From Absidia repens (lineage: Eukaryota; Mucoromycota; Mucoromycetes; Mucorales; Cunninghamellaceae), in NCBI GenBank assembly GCA_002105175.1, contig MCGE01000005.1:1426001-1490000 (forward strand): a DNA stretch of 64,000 nucleotides. Direction: 5' to 3'. The position numbers and the translations under genes were made by a program. The notes under the pieces were generated by a model. That model did not search any database, had not been told where the DNA came from, and was given only the letters and a program-made list of their open reading frames with translations. This document shows positions 13,836 through 26,056 of this stretch, piece by piece. Within the stretch, counting starts at the first letter, position 1; the number at the start of each line of letters is the position of its first letter.

Positions 13836-13975
13836 TGGAGTCGACAACAATTAATTGTAGCTGAAGAAACACTATTATCTCCTCCCCCATAATGGCTACT
13901 CTATGTAAACCCACCAAAGTAAGCAATGAAGAGGATACAACAGCAAAATACTCTGCATTGGGTTTTTCACATACA
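13815..13975 (-). repeat. Side block of copy A, homologous to 52505-52660
   Basis: On the minus strand this stretch reads GAGTATTTTGCTGTTG..., ACTTTGGTGGGTT..., GGGGAGGAGAT, CAGCTACAATTA. The same ordered words occur on the + strand at 52505-52660. Both carry an open frame with a shared EYFAV....TL.G pattern, so it may be a fragment of an old coding element. In copy A it abuts the CACGTG box; in copy E it lies about 400 nt upstream. Confidence 0.6.
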
Positions 13976-14639
13976 CGCATGCTTTTTTGACGCACAGTAT
14001 ATATGAGGAGGTAGATGAAACCACCATGATATCTATTATATTTCTTTTTCACAAGCACACGCAACATACCTATTTAGCTGCCATTATCAATCACTTTACA
14101 CTACTTTCTACCTTACCTATGACTGCTTGCACTACCCTGCAGAGCTATAGTAACTGGTTGAAAGTTGAATACGAATGTGGGCAACCTCTTCTTTATATAA
14201 GTGAGAGATTGAGCTTTGAGCTATTAATATAAACGATATAGTAGGCCCAGAAGAGCATTTTATTTTAAATTTAAAGAACTGTAATTGGTATGTGGAATGG
14301 TAGAGAATTAAACATAAATAAAGAAGCTCGACTTTATGACTTTTCAGGCACTGAATTGTGCGGAGGGGTGGGGTTCAATAGAGTCTAGAAGGTGTATAGA
14401 GTTATTCTACTTCCGTTCAAGAACAATCAATTATAGTATAAGCAAGTATCAACTAACAATTCCCTTTTTTGCCTATACCATCTTCAGTGAAGACCTGAGC
14501 ACTCAAAACACAAATAAATACAACAAAATATACTAAGTAAACACCGCCAAGCGTGACTCACGCCAGCAATACACACCAAAGATACTCTACAAGGAATATA
14601 TTGGTTGTAGTATGGGAGAAAGCATATGGGAGCCCTGAA

Positions 14640-15150
14640 GTATGGTCAACACTAATCCAAAAGGACTACTGTAAAAATGAATATAATATTCTATGCAAGG
14701 CAGACATTACATGAGAAAGACCATAAATGGATATGCTTTATTGAATCACTGTCAATGCTACTCTAATGGGGCGATGGTAAAAGGAGATCTATTGTACAAA
14801 ACATGAACAAGACTAGCGGAACATTTTTATTGAAGCAAATAAGAATAGAATGTTTTATTCAAATATGGATACAAACGATGGACAAACTAGCACTAAACTA
14901 AGCTAATGAGGGCTCATAAGTTATTCCTTGGTGGGCCAAAATTCTGAATCCAAAATGAAAGGGTTTCCCCATCCATCTTGTAATCCCTATTCTTAACCCC
15001 TTCCAAACTAGTCCTAACACTAATCTATGATCACTATAGCTACTAATAAGTTGATTGGTGAAGAAAAAATGAAAGGGAAAGAAAGAAATAAAACCGGTGA
15101 GAAAAGGAAAATCCATGTGGGCGGGATTTGAAAAGTTTTCGGTGGTCTCT
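14640..15150 (-). repeat. Dispersed repeat family R1, copy B
   Basis: Minus orientation. The box variant CATGTGGGCGGGATTTGAAA is at 15114-15133, the core at about 14850-15035, and tandem 3' modules run down to about 14640. One module reads, on the minus strand, CATTGACAGTGATTCAATAAAGCATAT. It shares long words with copy A, including ACATGAA, GATCTATTGT, ACATTTTTATTGAAGCA and ACACTAAACTAAGCTAATG as seen on the + strand. Confidence 0.87.
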
Positions 15151-15604
15151 TGCTAAACTACGGTTCTTAATTACAGTTTATCAATTGAGACGAAGTGCAA
15201 TTTTTTTATGGACGATGGAAACTGACATTTACATATTTTTGAGACGTCTGTTATGAATTATTTCTTGCCTATCCCAATTTATTTTTACCCGCCCCAATTT
15301 AAAGTTGAAACTTAAAACACTGTAGTGACAAAAAAAAAAAAGTGAGTGGAGTGGCTAAAAATGAACAGTCATTGCGAGAGGAAAATATGTGGCAGAATGG
15401 ATTATATGTAATATGCAATTGATACAAATACGTTTATTCAAGTAAAGATATATAAATAATATAATATTCTAGAGGTGGAGCAAGGTAAAAGAGTAATAGT
15501 AATAATAATAATAATAAGAAAGAAAAACTAATGTGATATGATATGATAAAAATGTGGTAAAAGAGGTAAAAAAAAAAAAAAGTAATGTACAATATAAATC
15601 TATT

Positions 15605-18600
15605 CTAACGTCTTTGTTTTCTAAACAACCAAACAAAGAAAACGAATGCCATGACATTGAAGATCCAAAAAGCCAGAAGGATCCCCCAGTCTCTCCATCT
15701 ATGAAAATATAAATGAACATGAGTAAAAAGTAAAGAGCAACTGTCCCAGAAATAAAAGATATATACCTGTTTTGGAAATCCCAGCCAATCCGTGTATAGT
15801 AATCTTCACCTTTACTATAAAGACAATAACTGCAAAGGTCAGTGCTGTTCAAAGAATCTCCAGTCAGATAGCCGGTACCACCACCTGTGGAGAAGAACTC
15901 CTCCGAGTATTGTTGACAAGTTTGGCCAGGGGGTGGACGATAAGTCAGGAGATCAGAGTCTGTACATGCCACAGTGAGGTCATATAGTTCGTTGACCATA
16001 AAGCCTTCAATTAAGTAGTGATACGGATCTAGCCAGTACATCCAGGATGACCAAAAATGTGGCATATTATTTGGAGGTTGGATAATACCAGCAAAGAGGA
16101 TCAAGATGGAAGAGAAGAAAGGGTTGATCACAGCGGCCATTGTTGCTGTTGTTGAAAATGAGGCAATCAGGAACCCAAACGAAACAGAGAATCCCAAAAA
16201 GACCAAAAATAAGATAAAGAAATATCCAATACGATCAGATCCCTGTTGCAAACCAGCCGTCCAGTAGAAACAAAACATAAATAATGCTGTAAACACAACG
16301 ATGTATGGTAGTTCCACCAAAACCGTCCCAATTGCTATGTGGAATAGAACATCATTAATTCAAGTTGATAAACATGTGACTGATTATTTTTTTCTATGGA
16401 CTTACCGAAGGGCGCCCAGCCATAATAGCGGGAGGCATATTCACGTCTAAACCACTGTCTTTCTTCCATAAATCGAGGTTGACCAAGTACAATCAAGCTA
16501 TTTGCCATCATCAATGTTGTAAAGATACAGAATAGGCGGTTGTTCATATCAACCACCGAGTCACCCAATTTCCAGAAGGAGAAGCCAGATATCAAAGCGA
16601 TAAACGCCACTTTAAAGAGACGTCCAACGTTGTAAGACGGACAACGCCACCAAGATACGTTGAGGCGTTGATAAACATACCAGAGTTGCCAGAGGAAGTT
16701 GAGGGAATAGGTAGGAGGATGTCGCTTGAGGTTAGGATCCACTGCTGAGTGAATTTCTTCCAGTTCGTTTTGAAGATCTTTTGATTCTTGTGATTTTTCC
16801 CACACATCACCCCAATCTTGCAAAGCATGCCCTGAGGTTCCTGCACCTACCACTTCCAATATATATTCAGCTGGATTTGCACTAGGAGAGCACTTTTGTC
16901 CACCATGAGATTCAAAGTAGTCGATCATTGTCTTGGAATCTTCACCAATAGGTCCATAATAAGCAGTGCGGCCACCACGAACCAGCAACAGCAAATGATC
17001 GAAGTAGCTAAACAATGTTGCCGAAGGTTGATGAATAGTGCATAAAACTGGCCACCCGACGTCAGCAAGTTTTCGGATAAATCGGACAATGTTGTAAGAC
17101 GATTGAGCGTCCAGCCCTGAAGTAGGTTCATCTAAAAACAATAGTTGAGGCTTGGCCACCAGTTCTACACCAATAGTCAGTCGTTTACGTTCTTCCACAG
17201 AGATACCCTTCATGCCTTGAGGATCCCCAATCAATGAGTTGCCAATCGGTTCCATCTCCAAAAGATCCAAGATTTGTTCCACGTATTCGTCCTTTTCCTT
17301 CTTTGATACATGGGCTGGTTGACGAAGATAGGCAGAGAATTGTAATGCTTCCCGTACAGTGGCATTAGGGTTATGGATGTCCATTTGTTCGCAATAGCCG
17401 GTGACACGTTCAAAATCACTGTGTAAAACTTCGCCATTCATGTACATTCGTCCGTCCACTTTTCCAATGGTTTTCCGTTTTGCCAAAACATCCAAAAGCG
17501 TCGTTTTACCAGCACCAGAGGAACCCATCAATGCTGTGAGATGGCCAGGTTTGACAATTCCACCAATATCATTCAATAGCTGTCTTGAACCACCCTTCAC
17601 AGGTACAGTATAGTCGATGTGCTGCCATGCAAAAGTCGTACCATTGTCAATAGCCTCTAATTTGTTGCCACCAACCTTCTTAGCACGTTCGCGCATTTCT
17701 TCTTCAGATTCCTCGGTAGGGGCACAATTCCTTTTATACACCTTGATTTGAGAGCCACCTTTGCTGAGTTCCACATATTCCATACAAAGGGCAGTAACAA
17801 TAGTAAATAGACAAAAGAATAAAAAGACGGCCACAAAATTGATCCAGCGCTGCCATGAAGCATACCCATAAGTCACCTGTAAGTAGTCATCACCCAGAAC
17901 ATATGTAGCACCAGGACCAGCCCCATGAATCGAGCAACTACGATAGGCAGGATCCGTATACGACGGGCCACTTGGAACATGGTCAAAGTCACCCATGCAG
18001 GAGTAATGCTGGCCATGCATTTCGTTTTCCAGGATAGCCTTGTAAGCATACGCCAAAGGGTTGATCCAATAAATCCACATAAGCCAAGGGTGCATTTGAG
18101 TGTAGGGAATTTGATAACCGGAATAAATCATAAGGGCAATCAGTACGCAGGATGACAATTGACTTGCGATGAAGAAATTTGGTGATAGACTTCCAAACAT
18201 TCGGAAAAACCCATTCATACAAAGGTTGCTGAAGATCAGGACCAGCATAAAAGTAAAGTACTAGAATCATACACAATTGTAATAATAGTCAGATTAGTAC
18301 GCTGTAATCATGTACTATTATTATATGCTTACCTGCCCAGCTGTCAAAGTTAGAGAAGCGATAAAGTACACACACAATTGGAAAATAATAACTTGAATAA
18401 TTGCCAAAGGAACGTCGGCAACCACCTGAGCGATATAAAAGTACATTGGTCGATATAAAGCATAGCCTTTGTGTTTTTCCAAGACACGACGCCCGTGCAT
18501 AAATGTGGACAATTCAGATTGAGCAATCAAAGAGTTGAAGAGTAATGAGAAGAACAAAAGACCACCACGAGAGAAAGTACCACTGGCATTGGTAGGCATG

Positions 18601-20315
18601 TTGTAAAACACCGAAGCCATGATGATTCCCTTGACAATAACACCACCATAACGTGAGATCAGAGCACCCTTATCACCTACACAAATACAAATACAAATAC
18701 AAAGCATGCGTTAATATAACATGTATATATTGATATCGACATTCAGCTTACCATAAATCAGTTCAAATTGTCGAATAGTCAAAGCCTTGATTTGAGAGAA
18801 TGGAGTTGCAGTGAATGGAGATCGTTTGCTAGCATGCTTTTGATGAGCTTCCACAAAGGCTTGACGGAAATCTTCATCCGGATGTTCCCGTTCCACTTCT
18901 GATTCGTAGTCAGCCATTTCTTTTTGAGCGTCTTGCCAGGTGGTCGAGTTCTTGTATCTTTCTTCGAATTCATGAGGAGTCATAGGTATCTTGTCTTCAA
19001 ACCCAGGGCGAGCTTCTCTTTCCATGAAATTGCAGAGGCCAGTCAAGAAGTCAGGAGTTGATTTTCGAGAAGGACAATGGAAGCCCATATCTTCAAAATA
19101 TGTCTTGGCTTTACTAGCAGGACCAAAATAGAGACAATGTCCACCATCCAATACCATGCAGTGATCAAAAAGTTGGAAGATAGAATCAGAAGCTTGATAC
19201 AGAGTAGCCACAGTCGTTTTTTGTAGGATATCAGTTTGCACACGTAAAGAGCGGACATAATCCAAAGCGGAAGAAGCATCTAGACCACGAGTAGAACAAT
19301 CCCAGCAATTGATACAGGAACCAGTTGTCATTTGTTCAGCAATTGTCAAACGTTTTCGTTCACCACCAGACAGTCCACGTACAAATTCGTTCCCAACCAT
19401 AGTGTCCATTTGCTTTGTCAACCCCAACATATTGCCCATGACGTAGATAATCTTTTCTTGAAATTTCCCCTTTGTATCACCGGGTAGACGCTTGCCAGGA
19501 GTCTTGCAACGAATAGCAAATCGCAGAGTTTGAGATGCCGTTAAAGTAGGGTAGTTGATATCTTCTTCTTCGTTGTAGCACACTTCCCCACGATACGTCT
19601 TGCCGAATTCCTTGGAATCAATACCACCGTACTTGATGTCACCAGTAATTTCAGTAAAGCCTTTTCGCATTTCAGAAAGGACACGTAAAAAGGTCGTACA
19701 CCCAGCTCCAGGTCGACCGAGAACCAGAAGCATTTCACCCGGTTTACAGTAGGCACTGACATTGTTGAGGATAGTTTTGTCATGACCAGATTTACGACCC
19801 CATCGCCAAAAGCAGAGCGCAGACTCAAACACCGTGGAAATAGTTGGAATCCATTCGTGATCAGCACCAACACCCTTTTGAATACAAAAAAAAAAAAAAA
19901 AAAAATAAGAAAAGAAAGAAAAAAAAAGTTCGGCGTTTCAAATTACCTTGACGGTCAAGTTCTTAACAACCAAGCCCAGGCGCTTTGGCTTGAAACCTTC
20001 TTCCTCGCGCCTGGCAAGATTCCCAGAGAGAAAATCTGTCAAATCGAATTGTTCAACAGCACCTTTTTCTTCATCGATCATTCCAGTAGCTACAGATTGA
20101 CGACTCATTTCCCGTCGCAAACTTTCATAATTGCTTTTGGCATCATCGATATTGACAGCATTCCCATCACGTTCACCAAATCCACCAGCAGTGTCGATTT
20201 TTTCTAGAGAGGCACCATCACCCGGGCAATGACTTGTTGACGCATAAGGTTGTTGGATTGTTCGGTCGCCACCAACAGTACTTTGTTTCTTTTCATGTAA
20301 ACCTTCAGTATCCAT
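15605..20315 (-). CDS. PDR-type full-size ABC transporter
   Basis: An ATP-driven efflux pump of the pleiotropic drug resistance (ABCG) class in the plasma membrane. Six exons: 20315-19947, 19874-18752, 18676-18333, 18260-16406, 16334-15767, 15698-15605, totalling 4353 nt and 1450 aa, the normal full size. The layout is NBD-TMD-NBD-TMD. NBD1 (about residue 175) has the PDR-typical Walker A with Cys for Lys (GRPGAGCTTFL) and a good signature VRGLSGGERKRLT. NBD2 has a standard Walker A (GSSGAGKTTLLD), Walker B LLFLDEPTSGLDAQSS and the degenerate signature ISVEERKRLT. This asymmetry of one active and one degenerate site is known for the class. The Cys-containing loop before the last helix is present. 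The substrate cannot be predicted. A CCG-N5-CGG element lies about 200 nt upstream. Confidence 0.96.
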
Positions 20316-20511
20316 AAAAGAAATTGTAGAATTTTTATTTTATATTTTATATACCTATAATATTCAATTGTCTGTAACTTTTTTGTTTTGGTTCCCTCCC
20401 CTTTTTTCCCTGCTTTTATAAAAAAAAAAATAATGAAAAGTGGTTTGATCATTTTCCCGCCGATGATCCGATACTTTATCAATCCCTTGTCGTCAATGCG
20501 AAAAAAGAAAA

Positions 20512-20524
20512 TCCGTCAAACGGA
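20512..20524. promoter_or_regulatory. Candidate zinc-cluster factor site upstream of the PDR transporter
   Basis: TCCGTCAAACGGA is an inverted pair of TCCG/CGGA half-sites, i.e. CCG-N5-CGG, 197 nt upstream of the transporter start. Zn2Cys6 regulators of drug-efflux genes typically bind CGG triplet pairs, and TCCG resembles half of the yeast pleiotropic drug response element. Function is inferred only from position and symmetry. Confidence 0.35.
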
Positions 20525-20929
20525 GTTTTCCACCTCATTGTGATCGGAGTTGTGCTGTATTTTTTCTTTATGGACGTTTGGCTAAAACCTGAGCGGGTAA
20601 AAGATTAAGTTCAAGTTTTTATTTCTTTTATTCTTTTTTATGCATTGACAGGACTTGAAGTATATGAGCGCAAAAAGATCCACCGGATATGTAAAGCAAT
20701 GGATAAATTTAAGAAAAGGAGGAACTTGAATCATTTCAATTGGTGTTTACAATACCAACACGGAGTCCATACATTTGTATTGTGGGATTGGTGCAGGGAA
20801 TGACTTACTTTGATACTGTATGACATATTCTTCCACAGGAATAAGGTACCTTTATGTCAAAATAAATTATCAAAGTAATTGCTGACCTTTTTTAAATACT
20901 CGGATGATATTCTGCGTAAATAATAGGAC

Positions 20930-21160
20930 TCATACTGATACAGCGATCAGACCTATATTAATATTTACGGTCACTACGACAACCACCACCATCGCTAATC
21001 TAATCAAAATCATGGGAATTTTAATACCCGGAAATAAAGCAGCAACGACAACAACAGCATCCGCATCCGCAGTATCGGTAGCAGAACAAACGAAATCTGA
21101 GTAATTCCAAGTCATCTTGGCACCTTCCACCTTCATTGCCATCAGTAGCGTTCTACCCAT
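20930..21160 (-). CDS. Possible 76-aa hydrophobic protein (weak)
   Basis: A single frame encoding MGRTLLMAMKV..., with an Ala/Val-rich hydrophobic segment and a second one near the C-terminus. A TATAAAAAG-like sequence (minus strand) sits about 20 nt before the ATG, too close for a normal leader. Codon runs such as GTNGTNGTN and GCNGATGCN suggest simple-sequence translation rather than a protein. I do not recognise it and it is most likely not a gene. Confidence 0.15.
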   Translation of the reverse strand: MGRTLLMAMKVEGAKMTWNYSDFVCSATDTADADAVVVVAALFPGIKIPMILIRLAMVVVVVVTVNINIGLIAVSV

Positions 21161-21719
21161 TTTATTTTACTTTTTATAGCATACATCAATAAAAAGTCCT
21201 TTTCTATACTATCTTTGACAATTACGCCCCTCTTCTTTTTTTAACGTAATACCATCCGCCTCAATTGAAGACAATCCCACTGAATGAATTGAATAGCTTT
21301 GGATCAAGTACGGGGCATACGCTATGAACCATTTAAGGCATTCATTAAAGATATATATCTATATATATATATATATAGTACATTTATTGATTTTTATTGT
21401 AGAAAAATTAGGCGGGTAAGTAGTTCTATGGTGAGTGGCAAGCCAGTTTACAATGGAAGAGTGGGCGTGGTATTTACTACTGTATGTGGGGTGAGCTATT
21501 CTATGGGGTGTCACGAAAAGGGGACCACCATGTTACCGATGTTGAATAGTGGCCGTTGCTTGAAAAAGAGAGCCAAAGTTGAAAGATACATAGGGATTGC
21601 TGTAAGAAGGAAAAAGAGATAACCACTACACCACTAGTATTGAGCGGCGTAGGTTGTCGTGAAAATAAAATAAAATATAACTACCATGCCGTCGATTACT
21701 GTCCGACAGACCTATATAT

Positions 21720-22840
21720 TTAAATCCCGCCCACATGAATATTTAATTTCTCCAAATTTTTTTAATTTTCCCGCTCTGTTTCTTTTTTCCCTTTTTTTTT
21801 TCTTTTTCTTCACCATTCAACTTCTCTGAGGTTATGGTGATCTTAGATTACTGTCAGGACTAGTTTAGAAGGTGTTTCAGATCAGGGATTACAAGATGCA
21901 TGGGGAACCCCTTCATTTTGGATTCAGGAGTTTGGCCCACCATGAAATGACTTTTGGGTCTTCATTAGCTTAGTTTAGTGTTAGTTTGTCCATAATGTGT
22001 ATCTACATTTGAATAAAATATGACTCTTTTACCAGCTTCAATTAAAAAATGTTTCATTAGTTTTTTTCATGTGTTGTGCTATAGATTCCTTTTATACTAC
22101 CGTCAACACTTTTTGAATTAGTGTCGACTGCCACTGTGCGTCAATAACAGATGGCTCTTTAGTCATTCCCTTTCTATGTATCGTATATTAGTTCCATTTT
22201 TACAAGCTTTTCTTTAGACTAGTGGCGACCATTCTCCAAATCTCTTCTCATATTAGATCCCTTGCTTATTGTTGACTTTGGCAGTTTATGCGTATACTTC
22301 AATAAAACATCAGTTTTTTTCTTTTTTTAGCCATCACGCTCTACTATGAGACTTATCAGATATTAAGCAATCCTATTTTCTGTTTTTGGGGGATGCGATA
22401 TGATAAGATATGAATGAAATATTATACCATGTACAGTACGACGATGATTTCGTTGACTTTGGGAGGGAGATTTTCTGTACAACAACCATCACTTGGTTCA
22501 TTGGGGCTCCTTACAAGCATGATCCAACTAATATGTCATTATTCTTTTTTATATTTTTTGGCCGTCAAATGTAATATAAACTATGCATCAGCTTTTATAG
22601 TCTTACAAGAACTGAGGTGAACAGGCTCAGTGTTTTCTTTCATCACTGATTTATATTCAATACTACCATATTTGGGAAAATCCCCTGTCGACGATTACTT
22701 CAATTTCACGGCTTCCCTAGCTACATTTCCCAAACATGGACCGACTTCAAATGCTTCTAAGTACATCATAAAGTTATCTTTATTTTTGTACACAAACTCG
22801 ACTTTTTTTTTTTTTGCGTGCCTATTTGATGTGGTATTTT
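21720..22840 (+). repeat. Dispersed repeat family R1, copy C (long)
   Basis: Plus orientation. The box AAATCCCGCCCACATGAAT is at 21722-21740, followed by TATTTAATTT and a poly-pyrimidine tract ending TTCACCATTCAACTTC. The core is at about 21835-22020 (TTAGATTACTGTCAGGACTAG, then GCATGGGGAACCCC, then TTAGCTTAGTTTAGTG) and ends GAATAAAATATG. Tandem modules run to about 22320 (CTTTAGACTAGTGGCGACC, TACTTCAATAAAACATC). Similarity to copy E continues past this, for example CGACGATGATTTC near 22440 and 53764, and ATTTTTTGGCCGTC near 22552 against ATTTTTTGACAGTC near 53863. Confidence 0.87.
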
Positions 22841-24290
22841 TTTATGATATGTTTACAATAATGCACAGCTTTTATTTGGAGGATTGCCTGTATATGATAC
22901 AACAAAAAACAAATACAAGTAATAAATAGCAAGCACTGGAAAAATCAAATGATAGATGACAGTAAAACGATATTTATTAAAAAAGAGCAATACTGGAAAT
23001 GAATATCATAGTAATTTCTATGACTACAAAGTGCAATAAAGTCGCTTTCAAATGATTCTGAGTGTTTTATGTACGGCTATTCCCTTTGGGTGACAACGGA
23101 CACTGTAGGCTACACCGAGGCAAAGGCACCCGAAGGGCGACAGTATGGTTCATATATATATATATATATATCTATAAACCTTAAATGTGGCTCTGGATAC
23201 GTAGAGGTATTTGCTTGCGAGTAAAAGTTGTGTCGTCTACTCACCCATACCATGAGGCGGGTTTTTTTGCGATTGATTTTGCACGTAGGTCGGAATGTGA
23301 ACTGCCTTCAAGAAAAGATTTTTTCGAGAGAAAGCAAGGGTAAGAAGTCAAAATTTTGTTGACGGAGTTTGGGGGGGTGCTCAAATGGTCATGGACGAGA
23401 TCTTGAAGTAATCTCGTATTGGAGTTGACGTATTCTCAAATTATTAATTAAACATAAAGTTGACCCTTTATTAGGTGGAAAGTGATAAGTTAAGCATTGA
23501 TTTCATCTAATTAGTGACCGTAAGAGACAAATTCATACAAAATTTTTCTGTGACCATTATTTGTTTTAATTGGCTAAAATTTAGTTCTAAGTGTTAAGAT
23601 GGCGGAGTGAGTTATGACTGCTACTCTGATCCCCGAGAAAAAAATTTTCCAAGCGAGAAGATATAAAGGGATTTTTGTTTTCTTTTTTCTAATTTCCTTT
23701 CTTCTTTACATTACATCAAAGTCAAGATAGTTATGGTTGTTTGAAAAAAAAAAGGTACGTAATTTTATATTTAATTTTTTATGATGCATTTCTCCCTTTT
23801 GTTTTGTTATATGATGATTGGATTTTTTTGCTATTAAACCCAGCTCATTTTGATTATACCAAAAGTATATGAAAGAACGAATGTTTCCTCTCACTCTGAA
23901 TCTTCAAAACTGAAGGGAGATTTTATGCACCTTTTTTTTTTTAAAAAAAAATGTGAAATATGTATTGACTTTTTTTCTCTTGATTTTTATAGAACTCTTG
24001 GCTTTTGTATTGATTAGATTAGTTCATAGTTTATTTAGATATTTTGTGAAAGCAATAAAGTTATGTTATTTGAACAGTATTTGTGTTTGATGTCATGTCT
24101 GCTGATGAATGTATGTTTATGATAGGGTGTTGAAATATATACTTTTTTTGGTGTTTAGTGACACAAGAAAAACGTGGGAGCTGACGCTGTTACAAAATCA
24201 TATATTGGGTGATTTGACCGCTTTCCTTTTTTTTTCGTCTTTTTACTTCTAATTTATTTTATTATTATTTTATAAACTTGACACTAGCAA

Positions 24291-25704
24291 ATGACCTTAG
24301 ATAATAGCTTCAGCTTCGGATATGCAGATGATTATACCCAACTGTTGACCGATCTCCATAATGATTACTGCCGTGATGAACCTGCCGATGTCGTCCAATA
24401 TTGTGCTGACTTTTTCAATAGAAAGTTAGCTGAACAACGCACTCTCTTCCGGGAACAACGCAATTCTGTCTTCAATGGTAAGCATAAAAAAAAGACTAAT
24501 TATTTGATGCGAAGATTTAAAGCACTAAAGGTTGGCGTTTCTTACATCTGTAGGTGGAAATGAGCACCATCCTTTGGCGACCAACGATGATACTAATGGG
24601 GATCAGGACACACACACATATCAATGGATGGATAGTGACGATCGCCAGGACGACTATGAAGACGAAGATGATGACTTTGATGATGAAGAACGGGACAACT
24701 TCTCCACAGCACCTTTCAATGCACCCATGACAATGCCAACAAACTACCACCGGGATCGACGAACTTCAGTCAGTGCCGAATCTATCGCTCCTTCACAAAC
24801 GCAGGACTTTGTCAAAACTGTAATTCCAAAGACGACTGAACAATGTGACCGTATCCGGTTCAGCGTGGGCAACAACTTTTTATTCAAGCATCTGGACGAA
24901 GAACAGGCACAGGACGTGGTGGATGCTATGGCTGAAAAGCATGTGGCGACTGGGGATACGATTATCGAACAAGGTGCGGTGGGCGACTACTTTTACATTG
25001 TGGAGTCTGGTACCTTTGATTGTTTTATCAAACAAAACAACAGCGTTGAACAGCTCAAGGTGGTTAGTTATGAAGCTGGTGGCAGTTTTGGCGAACTAGC
25101 GCTCATGTACAACGCTCCTCGGGCAGCTACTATCATTGCAACATCGCCAAGTGTGGTATGGGCGTTGGATCGAATCACTTTCCGCACTATCTTAATGGAA
25201 CATACCAGTCGCAAACGCCGCATGTATGAATCTTTCTTGGAAGAAGTGCCCCTGCTCATGTCCCTCAAGTCCTATGAACGTCACAAGATTGCTGATGCTT
25301 TGGAATCTGTTTATTACGATGATGGCCAGACTGTTATTAAACAAGGCGATGTGGGTGATCAATTCTACATTATTGAATCTGGTGATGCTGTCTTCTACAA
25401 ATTGGATGAAAATGGGGAAGAGCACCAAGTCAATCGATCCAGTCGAGGTGGCTACTTTGGTGGTAAGGAATTTAAAATGAAAAAAAAGCGACAACACTGA
25501 TGGACTGACATCTTTTCTTAATTGGCAGAACTGGCATTATTGAATGATAGCCCACGTGCTGCTACTGTGGTCGCTTCTGGTGGACGGTTGAAGTGTGCAA
25601 CCTTGGGCAAAAAAGCATTTACTCGTCTTCTTGGTCCTGTCCATGCAATTCTTACAAGAAATAGCGATAATTATAGAGCCGTGATTAGTCAACAGCAACA
25701 ATAG
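24291..25704 (+). CDS. cAMP-dependent protein kinase regulatory subunit
   Basis: Holds the PKA catalytic subunit inactive until cAMP binds. Exons are 24291-24477, 24554-25462 and 25529-25704, totalling 1272 nt and 423 aa. The N-terminus (about 1-50) fits an RIIa dimerisation/docking domain ([21 protein letters not shown]). A very acidic linker ([18 protein letters not shown]) precedes the inhibitor site RRTSV near residue 130, which has Ser and is therefore a phosphorylatable RII-like site. Two cyclic-nucleotide-binding domains follow, each with the phosphate-binding cassette: [15 protein letters not shown], and [15 protein letters not shown], the second split by the last intron. The AMPK gamma gene follows 352 nt downstream on the same strand. 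Confidence 0.97.
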
Positions 25705-26056
25705 ATTAGGCATGTCATCCCTTTCCTTCCATTATATATTTTATCCCCCATCATTCCTCTTTGTTGTTTAAATTTTGTATTCCCTCTTCTCTTTATCTTA
25801 CCCACTTTTTATTTATTTCAACATATTCTGACCCTCTTTCTCTCATCCTATATATTACTCTAGACAATATGATACATCAATAAAAAACGCTTTTAAAAAC
25901 TCCAATTTGAATATTCCAGACTTTATTAATAACAATTTGATTTATGATGCCATATATACGTGTTTGTGTCCAGGGGAATAAAAAAATCCCGATTTTTGTC
26001 GTTTTTGAATTGCCGCCTTTGTCTTTTCTTTTACTTTCTTATCCTTTTCTCAACCT

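Larger units (their letters stand above)
12350..15604. other. 3.3-kb gene-free region with repeat copies A and B
   Basis: No coding frame is convincing. Contents: the bem1-like 3' flank with a T-rich stretch to about 12660; a 15-nt perfect inverted repeat (GTTCAAA-A-TTTGAAC) at 12710-12724; a 31-nt poly-A at about 13146-13174; repeat copy A (13360-13835) with its side block (13815-13975); repeat copy B (14640-15150); and the 3' flank of the ABC transporter gene with a (TAA)n stretch near 15495. Short frames here (13723-14067, 13987-14232, 14336-14536, 14898-15116) fall in or next to the repeats. Confidence 0.65.
20316..24290. other. 4-kb gene-poor region with long repeat copy C
   Basis: Starts with the PDR transporter promoter, including the CCG-N5-CGG site, followed by AT-rich sequence. 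It contains the low-confidence small frame at 20930-21160, a (TA)n stretch at about 21357-21376, repeat copy C (21720-22840), a second (TA)n at about 23152-23172, a hairpin-forming inverted repeat at 23082-23137, and the long upstream region of the PKA regulatory subunit gene. No conserved protein is evident. Confidence 0.6.

Noticed and set aside
14898..15116. A 72-aa frame inside repeat copy B
   Set aside because: Other copies carry stop codons in the same frame (for example TAG in the ACTAGTTTAG element), so the frame is not conserved.
22414..22929. Frames of 68 and 99 aa downstream of repeat copy C
   Set aside because: They lie in the extended C/E homology, and the E counterpart does not keep the frames open.
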